This document shows positions 42,551-52,228 of a stretch of DNA of 64,000 bases, one piece after another. The translations under genes and the position numbers were made by a program. Numbering within the stretch: position 1 is the stretch's first letter; each line of letters begins with the position of its first letter. The notes under the pieces are model-generated. The model was not told the DNA's origin and searched no databases. It saw only the letters and a list, made by a program, of their open reading frames with translations. Source of the DNA: Bacillus sp. FJAT-47783 (GTDB taxonomy: Bacteria; Bacillota; Bacilli; Bacillales; Aeribacillaceae); the NCBI RefSeq assembly GCF_022808615.1, contig NZ_JAKZKS010000007.1, positions 1-64,000 on the forward strand, written 5' to 3'.

Positions 42551-43015
42551 CTAGGAAATTTTATTTTTTTCCAAAATTTCCGAAATCTCTTTTGTCCAAG
42601 GTACGCTTTTCCCTGTAACTTTGCTCACTTGAACCATCGTGCCTCGTCCGACAAAACAAGGCTCATTTTTTTCATTACTCGCATAGTAATGAAGGTCGAT
42701 AGAGGAACGACCTAAATGATGGATTTTGACATGGATGTGGAGCGTTTCACCAAAAAATACTTGGCGAAGAAAGTCACATTGCAAGTCAGCTACAACAGGA
42801 ATACCTTGATTATTGCTGGACATCCATTCCTGCATAAGTCCAATGGATTTAAAAAATTCAATCCTCGCTTCTTCAAAGTATGTAAAAGGAACGGTATTGT
42901 TCATATGTCCAAACATATCCGTTTCTGAAAACCTCACTTTGATTTCACATTTAAAAGAAAAAGAGTTCACCCATTCGTTAAAATTCGGTTCAATATACGC
43001 GACTTGTTTCATCAT
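42551..43015 (-). CDS. ysmA: YsmA, acyl-CoA thioesterase of the hot-dog fold
   Basis: A 154-residue 4HBT-type thioesterase (YbgC/FadM group). It has the signature RFSETDMFGHMNNTVPFTYF (about 29-48) with the catalytic Asp in ETDMFGHMNN, followed by EEARIEF. Substrate unknown. ATG at 43015 (or 43012) follows AAAGGGGATAGG. It sits between gerE and the sdh operon as in B. subtilis. Confidence 0.9.
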   Translation of the reverse strand: MMKQVAYIEPNFNEWVNSFSFKCEIKVRFSETDMFGHMNNTVPFTYFEEARIEFFKSIGLMQEWMSSNNQGIPVVADLQCDFLRQVFFGETLHIHVKIHHLGRSSIDLHYYASNEKNEPCFVGRGTMVQVSKVTGKSVPWTKEISEILEKNKIS

Positions 43016-43049
43016 TCCTATCCCCTTTATCGTCTTTGCTTTGCACTTG

Positions 43050-43115
43050 TTTCATGATTTCAGTTATCCCCCACCAATCTTCTTTCTTTTTTACAAAACC
43101 TTTAGGTGAGGGCTT
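43050..43115. repeat. Degenerate dispersed repeat, copy C
   Basis: CAATCTTCTTTCTTTTTTACAA (split here by one deletion relative to copy B) followed by a CTTTAGGTGAGGG equivalent of CTTGAGGTGGGG. Reading the minus strand gives KPSPKGFVKKKED, similar to KTPQDFVKKAKK in copy B. It is a partial copy and the weakest of the three. Confidence 0.35.
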
Positions 43116-43131
43116 CCTCTTCTCGTATTAC

Positions 43132-43159
43132 GAAAAAACACCTCTAAATAAAGAGGTGC
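43132..43159 (-). terminator. Terminator of the sdh operon
   Basis: CACCTCT/AGAGGTG stem with T run on the minus strand, nine bases after the sdhB stop. Confidence 0.9.
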
Positions 43160-43167
43160 TTTTCTTA

Positions 43168-43935
43168 TTACCCTTCTTGATAATCACTTCCGAAAAATCT
43201 ACGGAAGGAATGAATCGTTGTATCACGGTTTAAGGCTGCGATTGAAGTTGTAAGTGGAATACCTTTCGGGCAAGACTGGACACAGTTTTGAGAGTTACCA
43301 CAGTTTGCCAGGCCACCATCATCCATAATCGCTTCTAAACGTTCTGATTTATTCATCGCACCCGTTGGATGGGCATTAAATAAACGAACTTGCGAAAGTG
43401 GAGCAGGGCCGATAAAGTTAGATTTACTATTAACATTTGGGCAAGCTTCTAAGCAAACTCCACATGTCATACATTTTGACAATTCATATGCCCATTGACG
43501 TTTTCTCTCAGGCATACGAGGACCCGCACCTAAATCGTACGTACCATCAATTGGAATCCATGCTTTTACTTTTTTCAATGAATCAAACATTCTACTACGG
43601 TCTACTTGCAAATCACGAACAACAGGGAATGTTTTCATCGGCTCTAGATGAATTGGCTGTTCTAACTGATCAATGAGTGCCGTACACGATTGACGTGGCT
43701 TCCCGTTAATGACCATTGAACATGCGCCACACACTTCCTCTAAACAGTTCATATCCCAAGTAATCGGACTTGTTTCTTCCCCTTTAGCATTTACAGGGTT
43801 ACGACGGATCTCCATTAAAGCAGAGATCACATTCATATTCGGACGATAAGGAACTTCAAACTCCTCTTTATAAGGGGCAGAATCTGGTTGATCCTGTCTC
43901 GTAATAATAAATCGAACCACTTTGCTTTCGCTCAT
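43168..43935 (-). CDS. sdhB: Succinate dehydrogenase iron-sulfur subunit
   Basis: Passes electrons from FAD to menaquinone through three clusters. ATG at 43935, after GGGGGAAAAG, gives 255 residues. Cysteine groups: [2Fe-2S] MNCLEEVCGACS with a later RQSC (about 62-82), then CMTCGVCLEACPN, then CGNSQNCVQSCPKG, the order expected for the 2Fe-2S, 4Fe-4S and 3Fe-4S clusters. One base separates it from the sdhA stop. Confidence 0.98.
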   Translation of the reverse strand: MSESKVVRFIITRQDQPDSAPYKEEFEVPYRPNMNVISALMEIRRNPVNAKGEETSPITWDMNCLEEVCGACSMVINGKPRQSCTALIDQLEQPIHLEPMKTFPVVRDLQVDRSRMFDSLKKVKAWIPIDGTYDLGAGPRMPERKRQWAYELSKCMTCGVCLEACPNVNSKSNFIGPAPLSQVRLFNAHPTGAMNKSERLEAIMDDGGLANCGNSQNCVQSCPKGIPLTTSIAALNRDTTIHSFRRFFGSDYQEG

Positions 43936-43936
43936 T

Positions 43937-45697
43937 TTACTTTTCCCCCTTTTTCTTTGTATAGTCACGCTTACGAGGCTTAATTAATGAAGTATCGACC
44001 TCTTCATAATGGAATTTTGGCGCTTCTTTATCTCCAACAAATTTTGCCATCGTTGTTTTGAGCCACTCTTCGTCATTTCTGTCAGGGAAATCAGGCTTAT
44101 AATGAGCACCGCGGCTTTCATTACGATTGTAAGCACCTAGCGTAACAACACGTGCTAATTCAAGCATGTTCTTTAACTGACGAGTAAATGTTGCCCCTTG
44201 GTTACTCCATTTCGCTGTATCGTTAATATTAATTCGATCGAAACGTTCCATAAGCTCTTGAATTTTTTCGTCTGTTTTTAACAGTTTGTCATTGTAACGA
44301 ACAACTGTTACATTATCTGTCATCCATTCTCCTAACTCTTTATGAAGAACATATGCATTTTCATTTCCATCAAGCTTCATGATGCTATCCCATTTTTCTT
44401 GCTCTTCTTTCACACGACCGTCGAACAGGCTAGAAGATAAGTCTTCTGCTGATTTATTTAAACCTTTCATATATTCAACAGCTTTAGGACCTGCTACCAT
44501 TCCACCGAAAATCGCAGATAATAATGAGTTTGCACCTAAACGGTTTGCCCCATGCTGTGAATAATCACACTCTCCTGCGGCAAACAATCCTGGAATATTT
44601 GTCATTTGGTCATAGTCAACCCATAATCCACCCATTGAATAGTGAACAGCAGGGAAAATTTTCATTGGTACTTTACGTGGATCGTCTCCCATAAATTTCT
44701 CATAAATTTCGATAATACCACCGAGTTTAATGTCTAATTCTTTCGGGTCTTTATGAGATAAGTCTAAATAAACCATGTTTTCCCCATTAATACCGAGCTT
44801 TAAGTCTACACAAACGTGGAAGATTTCACGTGTTGCAATATCACGTGGAACAAGGTTTCCGTATGCAGGATATTTTTCTTCCAAGAAATACCACGGTTTC
44901 CCATCTTTATATGTCCATACTCGTCCACCTTCACCACGAGCTGATTCACTCATTAGACGTAATTTATCATCACCAGGGATTGCCGTCGGATGGATTTGAA
45001 TAAACTCCCCATTTGCATAATAGGCACCTTGTTGATAAACGATCGATGCAGCTGATCCAGTATTAATAACAGAGTTTGTCGATTTACCAAAGATAATACC
45101 AGGTCCACCTGTTGCCATAATTACGGCATCTGCACGGAATGATTGGATTTCCATCGTTTTTAAGTTTTGTCCTACAATTCCACGACAAACCCCTTCATCA
45201 TCTTGAATGATACCTAAAAATTCCCAACCTTCATATTTTGTGACAAGTCCTGCTACTTCATGGCGACGAACTTGTTCATCTAAAGCATATAAGAGCTGCT
45301 GTCCAGTTGTTGCACCAGCAAAAGCTGTACGGTGATGCTGTGTACCACCAAAACGACGGAAGTCAAGTAATCCTTCAGGGGTCCGGTTAAACATAACGCC
45401 CATACGATCTAAAAGATGGATAATCCCAGGTGCAGCATCGCACATTGCCTTAACCGGCGGTTGGTTTGCTAAAAAGTCTCCGCCATATACCGTATCATCG
45501 AAGTGCTCCCAAGGAGAGTCTCCTTCTCCTTTTGTATTGACCGCTCCGTTTATTCCTCCTTGAGCACATACAGAATGTGATCGTTTAACAGGAACTAACG
45601 AAAACAAATCTACTGAAACTCCGGCTTCTGCCGCTTTAATTGTTGCCATCAATCCGGCTAATCCGCCGCCAACAACGATTACTTTACCACTACTCAT
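43937..45697 (-). CDS. sdhA: Succinate dehydrogenase flavoprotein subunit
   Basis: Oxidises succinate to fumarate. ATG at 45697 has GGGAGTGGGCC upstream; 586 residues. FAD-binding VIVVGGGLAGLMA is at the N-terminus. The His that bonds FAD is probably in GGTQHHRTAFAGATTG, and active-site segments IHPTAIPGDDKLRLMSE, SARGEGG and SMGGLWVDYD follow. C-terminal RGAHYKPDFPDRND fits the family. Confidence 0.98.
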   Translation of the reverse strand: MSSGKVIVVGGGLAGLMATIKAAEAGVSVDLFSLVPVKRSHSVCAQGGINGAVNTKGEGDSPWEHFDDTVYGGDFLANQPPVKAMCDAAPGIIHLLDRMGVMFNRTPEGLLDFRRFGGTQHHRTAFAGATTGQQLLYALDEQVRRHEVAGLVTKYEGWEFLGIIQDDEGVCRGIVGQNLKTMEIQSFRADAVIMATGGPGIIFGKSTNSVINTGSAASIVYQQGAYYANGEFIQIHPTAIPGDDKLRLMSESARGEGGRVWTYKDGKPWYFLEEKYPAYGNLVPRDIATREIFHVCVDLKLGINGENMVYLDLSHKDPKELDIKLGGIIEIYEKFMGDDPRKVPMKIFPAVHYSMGGLWVDYDQMTNIPGLFAAGECDYSQHGANRLGANSLLSAIFGGMVAGPKAVEYMKGLNKSAEDLSSSLFDGRVKEEQEKWDSIMKLDGNENAYVLHKELGEWMTDNVTVVRYNDKLLKTDEKIQELMERFDRININDTAKWSNQGATFTRQLKNMLELARVVTLGAYNRNESRGAHYKPDFPDRNDEEWLKTTMAKFVGDKEAPKFHYEEVDTSLIKPRKRDYTKKKGEK

Positions 45698-45731
45698 AAG
45701 GCCCACTCCCTTTGTTAGCTATATTGTTTCA

Positions 45732-46340
45732 TTATACGAAAGCAAAAATGGCACGTAATCCTACGATAGAAAGCGCCACAAAAATTCCGAACGTTACATA
45801 CGAAGAAATTAGCTGAGAACGTGGAGAAACTGTAATTCCCCAACTTACAGCAAATGACCATAGGCCGTTTGCGAAATGGAAAATTGCTGAAAGAACGCCA
45901 ACGATATAAAATACAAGCATGACAGGACTGCTTAAAATATCAGCCATCATATCAAAGTTCACTTCTGCACCAAACGCAGCGGCAATCCGTGTTTCCCACA
46001 CATGCCAAGCAATAAATATAAGCGTAATGACGCCCGTTACACGTTGAAGAAGGAACATCCAGTTTCGGAAGTATCCATATCTCTTCACATTGTTTTTGGC
46101 CGTAAAGGCAATATAAATACCATAAATGGCATGATATAAAAGAGGAAGAAAGATGATAAATGCTTCCAGAACGTACCTAAAAGGTAAATTTTCCATAAAA
46201 TGTGCTGCATTGTTAAACGCCTCAGGACTTTTTGTTGCAAAATGGTTAACAATAAGGTGTTGAATGAGAAAGATGCCGATAGGTACTACACCTAAAAGTG
46301 AATGTAATTTCCGATTGGCAAATTCGTTGTTACCAGCCAT
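45732..46340 (-). CDS. sdhC: Succinate dehydrogenase cytochrome b558 membrane subunit
   Basis: Five-helix, di-haem membrane anchor of the menaquinone-reducing succinate dehydrogenase. The 202-residue protein has His at 28, 70, 113 and 155, exactly the positions known for the haem ligands in B. subtilis SdhC. First gene of sdhCAB; ATG at 46340 follows AGGGGGTAAAG. Confidence 0.97.
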   Translation of the reverse strand: MAGNNEFANRKLHSLLGVVPIGIFLIQHLIVNHFATKSPEAFNNAAHFMENLPFRYVLEAFIIFLPLLYHAIYGIYIAFTAKNNVKRYGYFRNWMFLLQRVTGVITLIFIAWHVWETRIAAAFGAEVNFDMMADILSSPVMLVFYIVGVLSAIFHFANGLWSFAVSWGITVSPRSQLISSYVTFGIFVALSIVGLRAIFAFV

Positions 46341-46485
46341 GAACTTTACCCCCTAATCTCGTTTACTTAAAATTTTTGGATCTCTCCTGCTCCCCAGCTT
46401 TAGCGCACACTTTTGTCAAAATATTGGCGGTTCATCTTTTCGACAAAGGTATGACGAAAATTCTGGTAAAAAAATATGACAAATT

Positions 46486-46514
46486 CATTTTACTCCCATC
46501 TGTATATAGCGTCA
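46486..46514 (-). promoter_or_regulatory. SigA promoter of sdhCAB
   Basis: TTGACG (46509-46514), 17-base spacer and TAAAAT (46486-46491). The leader to sdhC is about 140 bases. The rest of the 386-base gap (46515-46689) is AT-rich, without other features I can support. Confidence 0.65.
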
Positions 46515-46689
46515 AGAAAACGCGTGCAAGTATGAAAATTTTTTGAAAAATTCACGTTTTAAAAATTCAATTTAACTAATTTTACTTTATCAATATATAT
46601 CTACTTGTTAACGGTTCATTGTCAAAATACATCAGCTTTTTTCTTTAAATGTCTAATCATGAAAAACTTTCATACTCCCCAAAACTTGA

Positions 46690-46695
46690 TATAAT
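46690..46695 (+). promoter_or_regulatory. Extended -10 promoter of yslB
   Basis: TGATATAAT is a TGnTATAAT extended -10, 32 bases before the yslB start; the -35 is not recognisable. Confidence 0.45.
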
Positions 46696-46726
46696 AGAAA
46701 TTGGCTTTTAGAAAGAGGGGAAATAT

Positions 46727-47179
46727 GTGAAACCATTAACATTTACTGAACATGTAGAAAAACTGGAAAATCTCCAAATCCATGCATTTGGTTATGAACT
46801 TTTACGCGAAGTATTACTTCCGAATTTACTTGGCAAAGAACATTCAGCCATTTTATATTGGGCAGGAAAACGACTTGCGCGAAACTATCCACTTTCTTCA
46901 CTTGATGAACTTGCTTCATTTTTCCAAACAGCGAACTGGGGAATGCTAACAAAAGTACAAGAAAAGAAAAATGAACTCATTTTTGAATTGCAAAGTGACC
47001 TCATAAGCAAGCGTTTAGACCTTAATAAAGACGTATCCTTCCAGCTTGAGGCTGGATTTATTGCAGAACAAATCGAACAAATGAATAACTATGTAACCGA
47101 AACATATGAAGAAATTAAACACCGAGCCAAAAAAGTCGTATTTACAGTTAAGTGGGATGCAAAAGACCATAAGAAGTAG
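46727..47179 (+). CDS. yslB: YslB family protein (DUF2507)
   Basis: A 150-residue cytoplasmic protein of the YslB family. It belongs to the vinyl-4-reductase-like fold in databases, as I recall; the function is unknown. The start is GTG at 46727 with GAGGGG upstream. Recognisable stretches include GYELLREVLLPNLLGKEHSA and WAGKRLARNYPLSS. It is encoded opposite to sdhC and converges on lysC. Confidence 0.88.
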   Translation: MKPLTFTEHVEKLENLQIHAFGYELLREVLLPNLLGKEHSAILYWAGKRLARNYPLSSLDELASFFQTANWGMLTKVQEKKNELIFELQSDLISKRLDLNKDVSFQLEAGFIAEQIEQMNNYVTETYEEIKHRAKKVVFTVKWDAKDHKK

Positions 47180-47196
47180 GGAGCAATTGTGCTCCC
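47179..47196. terminator. Weak hairpin between yslB and lysC
   Basis: GGGAGC/GCTCCC stem with a six-base loop, overlapping the yslB stop. The T run on the plus strand is broken (TGTCTTTC). Confidence 0.5.
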
Positions 47197-47232
47197 TGTC
47201 TTTCATGCTGTTAGAGACTTACTCTCACGAGA

Positions 47233-48471
47233 TCATGATGATTGAACTGTTGCTTTCTGTTTTGAAAGTTCGAAAGCTTCATGTAACACTTCTACTGCTT
47301 TCACCATGTTTTCTTCATCTACAACAGCTGATACTTTAATTTCGGATGTACTCACCATCTTAATTAAAATACCGTGGTCGGATAGCTCCTTAAACATTTG
47401 AGCGGCTACTCCTGGGTTGGAGATCATTCCTGAACCTACAATAGATACTTTTGATAATTTTGATTCCGATTCAATTTTGTCATACGTTAAAATCTCTTTA
47501 TAATCTTCAAGGACTTTTAACACATCCCCTAAATCAGCTGTTTTAACAGAAAAGGAAATGGATGTTTTCTTTTCATTTGTTGAACTTTGAATAATAATAT
47601 CTACGTTAATTCCATAATTAGCTAATGTCGAAAAAATGGTAGAAAGTGTATTTATTTCATTCGGTAACCCTAAAACCGATACCCTTGTCACTTGGTCTTC
47701 AAATGCAATTCCTCGTACAACTAGATTTTGTTCCATACTTATTTCCTCCCCTACAATCGTTCCTCTCTCTAATTCCAAACTCGATCTAACTTCAAGCGGT
47801 ACTTGATAATTTTTAGCAAATTCGACCGCTCTCGGATGCAACACGCCAGCACCTAAATTCGCCAGCTCCAGCATTTCATCATAGGAGATCGCCTCTAGCT
47901 TTCTTGCTTCTGCAATATATCTAGGGTCTGTCGTAAACACACCTGTAACATCCGTATAAATATCACATTTTTCTGCTTTTAATGCAGCAGCTAAAGCAAC
48001 TGCAGTTGTATCGGAACCACCTCTACCAAGCGTCGTAATTTCATCATCTTCTGTTATCCCTTGAAAGCCTGCGACAATGACAATTTTTCCTAACTGAAGT
48101 TGTTCCTCCATTTTCTCTGTACGAATATGTGTAATACGTGCATTTCCATGAACCGATTCAGTCATCATTCCAGCCTGCCAGCCGGTATATGATATCGCCT
48201 CATATCCTTGTTCGTTAAGCGCCATTGCAAGCAAGGAAACCGTCACTTGCTCACCCGTTGTCAGCAGCATATCCATCTCCCGCTTACTAGGTTTGGATGT
48301 CATTTGCTCAGCAAGTGACACTAATTGATCTGTCGTTTTCCCCATTGCCGATACAACGACTACAACATCGTTCCCAGCATCTTTTTCCAAGATGACCCTT
48401 TTGGCTACATGTTGAATTCGTTCAACACTACCAACAGATGTTCCGCCAAACTTTTGAACTATTATACCCAT
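47233..48471 (-). CDS. lysC: Aspartokinase II (LysC)
   Basis: Phosphorylates aspartate, first step to lysine, threonine and diaminopimelate; inhibited by lysine in B. subtilis. ATG at 48471 has GGGAG eight bases upstream and gives MGIIVQKFGGTSVGSVERI; 412 residues. Catalytic parts: FGGTSVGS, TTGEQVTVSLLAMALNEQG, GFQGITEDDEITTLGRGGSD. The C-terminal part (about 270-405) has two ACT domains. In B. subtilis a second start inside lysC makes the beta subunit; the Met of EQNLVVRGIAF here could serve that role. A lysine riboswitch precedes the gene. Confidence 0.97.
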   Translation of the reverse strand: MGIIVQKFGGTSVGSVERIQHVAKRVILEKDAGNDVVVVVSAMGKTTDQLVSLAEQMTSKPSKREMDMLLTTGEQVTVSLLAMALNEQGYEAISYTGWQAGMMTESVHGNARITHIRTEKMEEQLQLGKIVIVAGFQGITEDDEITTLGRGGSDTTAVALAAALKAEKCDIYTDVTGVFTTDPRYIAEARKLEAISYDEMLELANLGAGVLHPRAVEFAKNYQVPLEVRSSLELERGTIVGEEISMEQNLVVRGIAFEDQVTRVSVLGLPNEINTLSTIFSTLANYGINVDIIIQSSTNEKKTSISFSVKTADLGDVLKVLEDYKEILTYDKIESESKLSKVSIVGSGMISNPGVAAQMFKELSDHGILIKMVSTSEIKVSAVVDEENMVKAVEVLHEAFELSKQKATVQSS

Positions 48472-48600
48472 ATCCATGTCTCCCTCTATTTCTATCCTTT
48501 TTCAATTAATGTGATCGATGTTCAAAATGTTAAATAAAGAAGGAAGGTATATTGTTTAATTTGCCCTGTTTAGAGAAAACGAATCTCAAGCTTATGAATG

Positions 48601-48857
48601 CAATAAAAAAAGCAATGAGAAAAGGTATCTCATTGCTAGCTGTTAACGAAAATAAACTCACTTTATCGCATTGCTTCAATGAGATAGCTCTCCAAGAAGA
48701 TTCCTTCTTGACAATCCTGCATTTATTCAATACAGAACCAGCGAGTAAAGAAATGGACCTTTCCTCACTTCGGCGATCTCCCCTTTCAAGTGCATTCAGC
48801 AGAGTCCATTCTCCTCCTGCACTTTACTATTGAAGCTCGCACCTCTATCTTCATAAC
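48601..48857 (-). promoter_or_regulatory. Lysine riboswitch (L-box) with terminator, upstream of lysC
   Basis: The minus-strand sequence has all the L-box blocks in order: AGATAGAGGTGCGAGCTTCA, GGGGAGATCGCCGAAG, GCTGGTTCTGTATTGAATAA, ATTGTCAAGAAGGAATC and CTTGGAGAGCTATCTCAT, then a terminator (AGCAATGAGA/TCTCATTGCT plus seven T, 48601-48637). It closely resembles the B. subtilis lysC leader. Lysine binding should cause termination. 48473-48600 and 48858-48927 show nothing else. Confidence 0.95.
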
Positions 48858-48927
48858 ATAAACGAACGTAACGATCACGATATTAAATTTAAATACATCT
48901 TAACAAACGACTTTTTAAAAAGCAACA

Positions 48928-50700
48928 TCAGTTTTTTAACTTGTCTAAAATTTGTTCAGCAACACGAATAGGTATGCCTGCTTCATGTAACTGTTCAACA
49001 GAAGCTTGTTTAATTTTGTCGACTGAACCAAAAACTTTTAACAATTGTTTTTTTCGCTTTTCTCCAACTCCCGGAATGTCATCTAATACGGAATGAAAAG
49101 CATTCTTCCCCCGAACTTGTCGATGAAAGGTAATGGCAAATCGATGAACTTCATCTTGGATTCGTTGGAGTAAATAAAATTCTTGACTATTCCGTTCTAA
49201 TTTAACGAGAGTAGGCTCTTCTCCAATCAGCAAATTTGCCGTCCGGTGCTTATCGTCCTTTACTAAGCCAGCAACCGGCACATCTAGTCCTAGTTCATCT
49301 TCTAACACTTCGCTTGCTGCTGACATTTGACCTTTTCCACCATCAACAATAATAAGATCGGGAATTGGCAAACCTTCTTTTAACACCCGTGTATACCTTC
49401 TTCGAATAACCTCTCTCATCGACTCATAGTCATCTGGGCCTGTTACCGTTTTGATTTTGTATTTGCGATAATCCTTTTTGCTTGGCTTCCCATCGATAAA
49501 AACAACCATAGCCGAAACGGCATCTATTCCTTGAATATTGGAGTTATCAAAAGCCTCTATTCGAATCGGAGTTGGAATTTTCAACACTTTTCCTAAGTTT
49601 TCAATCGCTCGAATGGTACGCTCTTCATCTCGTTCAATTAAAGAGAATTTCTCTTTTAAAGAAATTTTTGCATTTTTATAAGCAAGAAGAACGAGATCTT
49701 TTTTCTTACCCTTTTTCGGCTGAACAATAGAAACACCTAAAAGTTGGTGGGCAAGGTCAGCATCTATATCATCAGGTAGCAACAATTCTCTTGGAAGAAA
49801 GTGGTTATCCCTCAAATAAAACTGGCCTAAGAACGTTAAAAATTCCTCCTCTGGCTCACGATAGATTGGAAACATTGACACATCACGCTCGATGACATTC
49901 CCTTGTCGAATGAAAAACACTTGGACACACATCCACCCTTTATCATAGTAATAACCAAACACATCCCGATCAACAAAATCACTAAAAATGATTTTTTGTT
50001 TTTGCATTAATGTTTCCATATATGAAATTTGATCACGATATTCCTTTGCCCGCTCAAACTGTAACGCTTCAGCTGCTTGATACATTTTTTCAGTTAATTC
50101 TTTTTTAACTTCTTGGTATCCACCTTTTAAAAATTTCGTTATTCCATCAACCATACTTTTATTCGTTTCTTCTGAAACCTCTTCAACACACGGAGCTAAA
50201 CACTGTCCCATGTGATAATATAAGCAAACTCGGTCAGGTAATGTTTGACACTTCCGAAGCGGATACATTCGATCCAATAGCTTTTTCGTTTCTCGAGCTG
50301 CTTGAACATTTGGATACGGTCCAAAATATTTTCCTTTATCCTTTTTTACCTTTCTCGTCACAATTAAGCGTGGATGACGTTCAGCTGTAATTTTAATAAA
50401 TGGATAGCTTTTGTCATCCTTTAACATGACGTTATATTTCGGATCATATTTTTTAATTAAATTCATTTCTAACAAGAGCGCTTCAATGTTAGAAGAGGTG
50501 ACAATATATTCAAAGTCTGTAATTTCATTTAATAATCGAAGTGTTTTTCTGTCATGTGTTCCGGTAAAATATGAACGAACTCTATTTTTTAACACTTTTG
50601 CTTTGCCGACATATATTACGGTTCCATGTTTATCTTTCATTAAATAACATCCCGGCTGGTCAGGTAGAACAGCTAACTTTTCTTTTAAATGCTCAAACAA
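48928..50700 (-). CDS. uvrC: Excinuclease ABC subunit C
   Basis: Endonuclease of nucleotide-excision repair that makes both incisions with UvrB. I chose TTG at 50700, eight bases after GGAG; it gives [20 protein letters not shown], matching the family N-terminus, and 590 residues. An ATG at 50757 in the same frame lies upstream of the natural start. Domains: GIY-YIG nuclease (about 10-90, PGCYLMKD and [18 protein letters not shown]), a CxxxxCxxxxxCxxxC-type cysteine region near 165-190, UvrB-binding segment (about 200-235), RNase H-like domain (about 375-500, [10 protein letters not shown]) and a helix-hairpin-helix end ([20 protein letters not shown]). Confidence 0.96.
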   Translation of the reverse strand: MFEHLKEKLAVLPDQPGCYLMKDKHGTVIYVGKAKVLKNRVRSYFTGTHDRKTLRLLNEITDFEYIVTSSNIEALLLEMNLIKKYDPKYNVMLKDDKSYPFIKITAERHPRLIVTRKVKKDKGKYFGPYPNVQAARETKKLLDRMYPLRKCQTLPDRVCLYYHMGQCLAPCVEEVSEETNKSMVDGITKFLKGGYQEVKKELTEKMYQAAEALQFERAKEYRDQISYMETLMQKQKIIFSDFVDRDVFGYYYDKGWMCVQVFFIRQGNVIERDVSMFPIYREPEEEFLTFLGQFYLRDNHFLPRELLLPDDIDADLAHQLLGVSIVQPKKGKKKDLVLLAYKNAKISLKEKFSLIERDEERTIRAIENLGKVLKIPTPIRIEAFDNSNIQGIDAVSAMVVFIDGKPSKKDYRKYKIKTVTGPDDYESMREVIRRRYTRVLKEGLPIPDLIIVDGGKGQMSAASEVLEDELGLDVPVAGLVKDDKHRTANLLIGEEPTLVKLERNSQEFYLLQRIQDEVHRFAITFHRQVRGKNAFHSVLDDIPGVGEKRKKQLLKVFGSVDKIKQASVEQLHEAGIPIRVAEQILDKLKN

Positions 50701-50713
50701 AGTGACCACTCCA

Positions 50714-52156
50714 TTATTCCCATTTATAAAGTGTAATTTTACTATAAACTGGATCAAAAATCTCGTTTGAAGTAAAATCCTTCACTTTCTTCACACGATC
50801 AGAAACGTCGACACCTTGCTTTCGAAACCCTTCAAGAACATGATTTGTCACATAGATTGTTCGATTTTCATAATATGAGGTATCTTGTAAAAACAAAGCA
50901 TAGGTTAAAATTCTTTTATGTTGATATGGTACGTTATAATATTCCATCACACGAGTTTCTTCCCACGTATAGATGATAAATGGCTCATCTTTCTTTTCTA
51001 AATAATCGATAAGCTGATGGATGGCAGGTTTATCATCATATTGCTCTTTTAATAACGAAAAAGACGTAACCATTTGTACGAATACGGTCGCTGTAAAAAG
51101 AAAGACAATTATGCTTTTTTTTCTATACAAAAACGCTTTCCATGAAATCCAAAATATAAGCAATGTTACTAGTGGTAATATATGTCTTGGTTTTTCAATA
51201 TTTTGAGCGAGAAGAGCCCAAATAAAATAAGCGATAAAACTATAAAGAATGAGAATATCGAGCTTTTGTATAGACTGTTTTTTGCGCCTGAAAAGGGCGA
51301 CAATAAAGATTGAGCTATATAAAAGGAGAAGTACAATCGTTTGACTTGCAACACCTGTCCATAGGAGGTTATGACCTAGTAGCGTTAAAATCCTTTCAAA
51401 AAAAGAAAAGTGTTCTTCAGTCGTTACGGCTCCTCCCCAATCGGAAAAATGTCCACCCGTGAATCCGAAAGCTAACGAGATGAAACGGCTTACGCTACCT
51501 TCTGAAACAACAAGACCTCCAATCCAAATACATTGAAAAATAAGGGCAACGACAAGATGTTTCCATAGCACAGACCACTTCTTACCTTTCTTCCATTCCT
51601 CTACCCAATACCATAAGAGACCAATTCCGAATAAAATGTACGATAACCGGATGCCAAGTAATATACTAAATAGAAATGCAGGAATCCATTTCACCCATTT
51701 CGTCTCACTTTCTTCTGCAACAATGAGCGACCAAATGTACCACCATAAAACAGAAAGTGCAGCCCCTTCTGACATTGGCTGTACGGTTACAACCGCTACA
51801 TATGAAATCGTCATCGTCATCGATGTCACATATATCGCGTACGATTGGACAGCACGTTTTGCTAACTGATAAATCGGAAAAAAGGAAGAGACAAATAAGA
51901 AAATATTAAAATATACAAGAGATAACGTTGGATGATTGATAAACGATGAAAAAAACATCCCTCCTAAAACAAAGTAAGGGTACCCCGGGAAATGAGGCTG
52001 CATATTGAGAAGATCAAAATGATGTACGGCTAAGCTAAAATCCACTTCATCCCAGCTACTAACCCTAGAGAGTGGAAAAGAAATGAGTATACCGATACTC
52101 ATGACAATGAAGAGAAAATGGATTGTTTTCATCATTCTTTCAATAATATTCGCCAA
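50714..52156 (-). CDS. Polytopic membrane protein, GT-C-type glycosyltransferase candidate
   Basis: A 480-residue protein with about ten hydrophobic segments. The start is TTG at 52156 with GGAGGTGAT six bases upstream. After the first membrane helix there is a conserved-looking loop [18 protein letters not shown] and PHFPGYP (about 33-60); the acidic WDEVDF pair suits the acceptor/donor site of GT-C transferases, which use polyprenyl-phosphate sugars. The C-terminus (about 385-480) is soluble. It ends 13 bases before uvrC and could be co-transcribed with it. I cannot name a family; glycosyltransferase is an inference from topology and motif. Confidence 0.6.
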   Translation of the reverse strand: MANIIERMMKTIHFLFIVMSIGILISFPLSRVSSWDEVDFSLAVHHFDLLNMQPHFPGYPYFVLGGMFFSSFINHPTLSLVYFNIFLFVSSFFPIYQLAKRAVQSYAIYVTSMTMTISYVAVVTVQPMSEGAALSVLWWYIWSLIVAEESETKWVKWIPAFLFSILLGIRLSYILFGIGLLWYWVEEWKKGKKWSVLWKHLVVALIFQCIWIGGLVVSEGSVSRFISLAFGFTGGHFSDWGGAVTTEEHFSFFERILTLLGHNLLWTGVASQTIVLLLLYSSIFIVALFRRKKQSIQKLDILILYSFIAYFIWALLAQNIEKPRHILPLVTLLIFWISWKAFLYRKKSIIVFLFTATVFVQMVTSFSLLKEQYDDKPAIHQLIDYLEKKDEPFIIYTWEETRVMEYYNVPYQHKRILTYALFLQDTSYYENRTIYVTNHVLEGFRKQGVDVSDRVKKVKDFTSNEIFDPVYSKITLYKWE

Positions 52157-52179
52157 AAACTCATCACCTCCGAGCAATC

Positions 52180-52203
52180 AAAAGGCTCGCACAGAGGCGA
52201 GCC
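52180..52203 (-). terminator. Terminator after the FTR1 gene
   Basis: GGCTCGC/GCGAGCC stem followed by TTTT on the minus strand. It is directly before the ribosome-binding site of the next gene (50714-52156). Confidence 0.8.
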
Positions 52204-52228
52204 ATTCTTACATTCAGTCATTCTATTG

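Noticed and set aside
48552-48833. ORFs on both strands upstream of lysC
   Set aside because: They lie entirely in the lysine riboswitch; their open frames are by chance.
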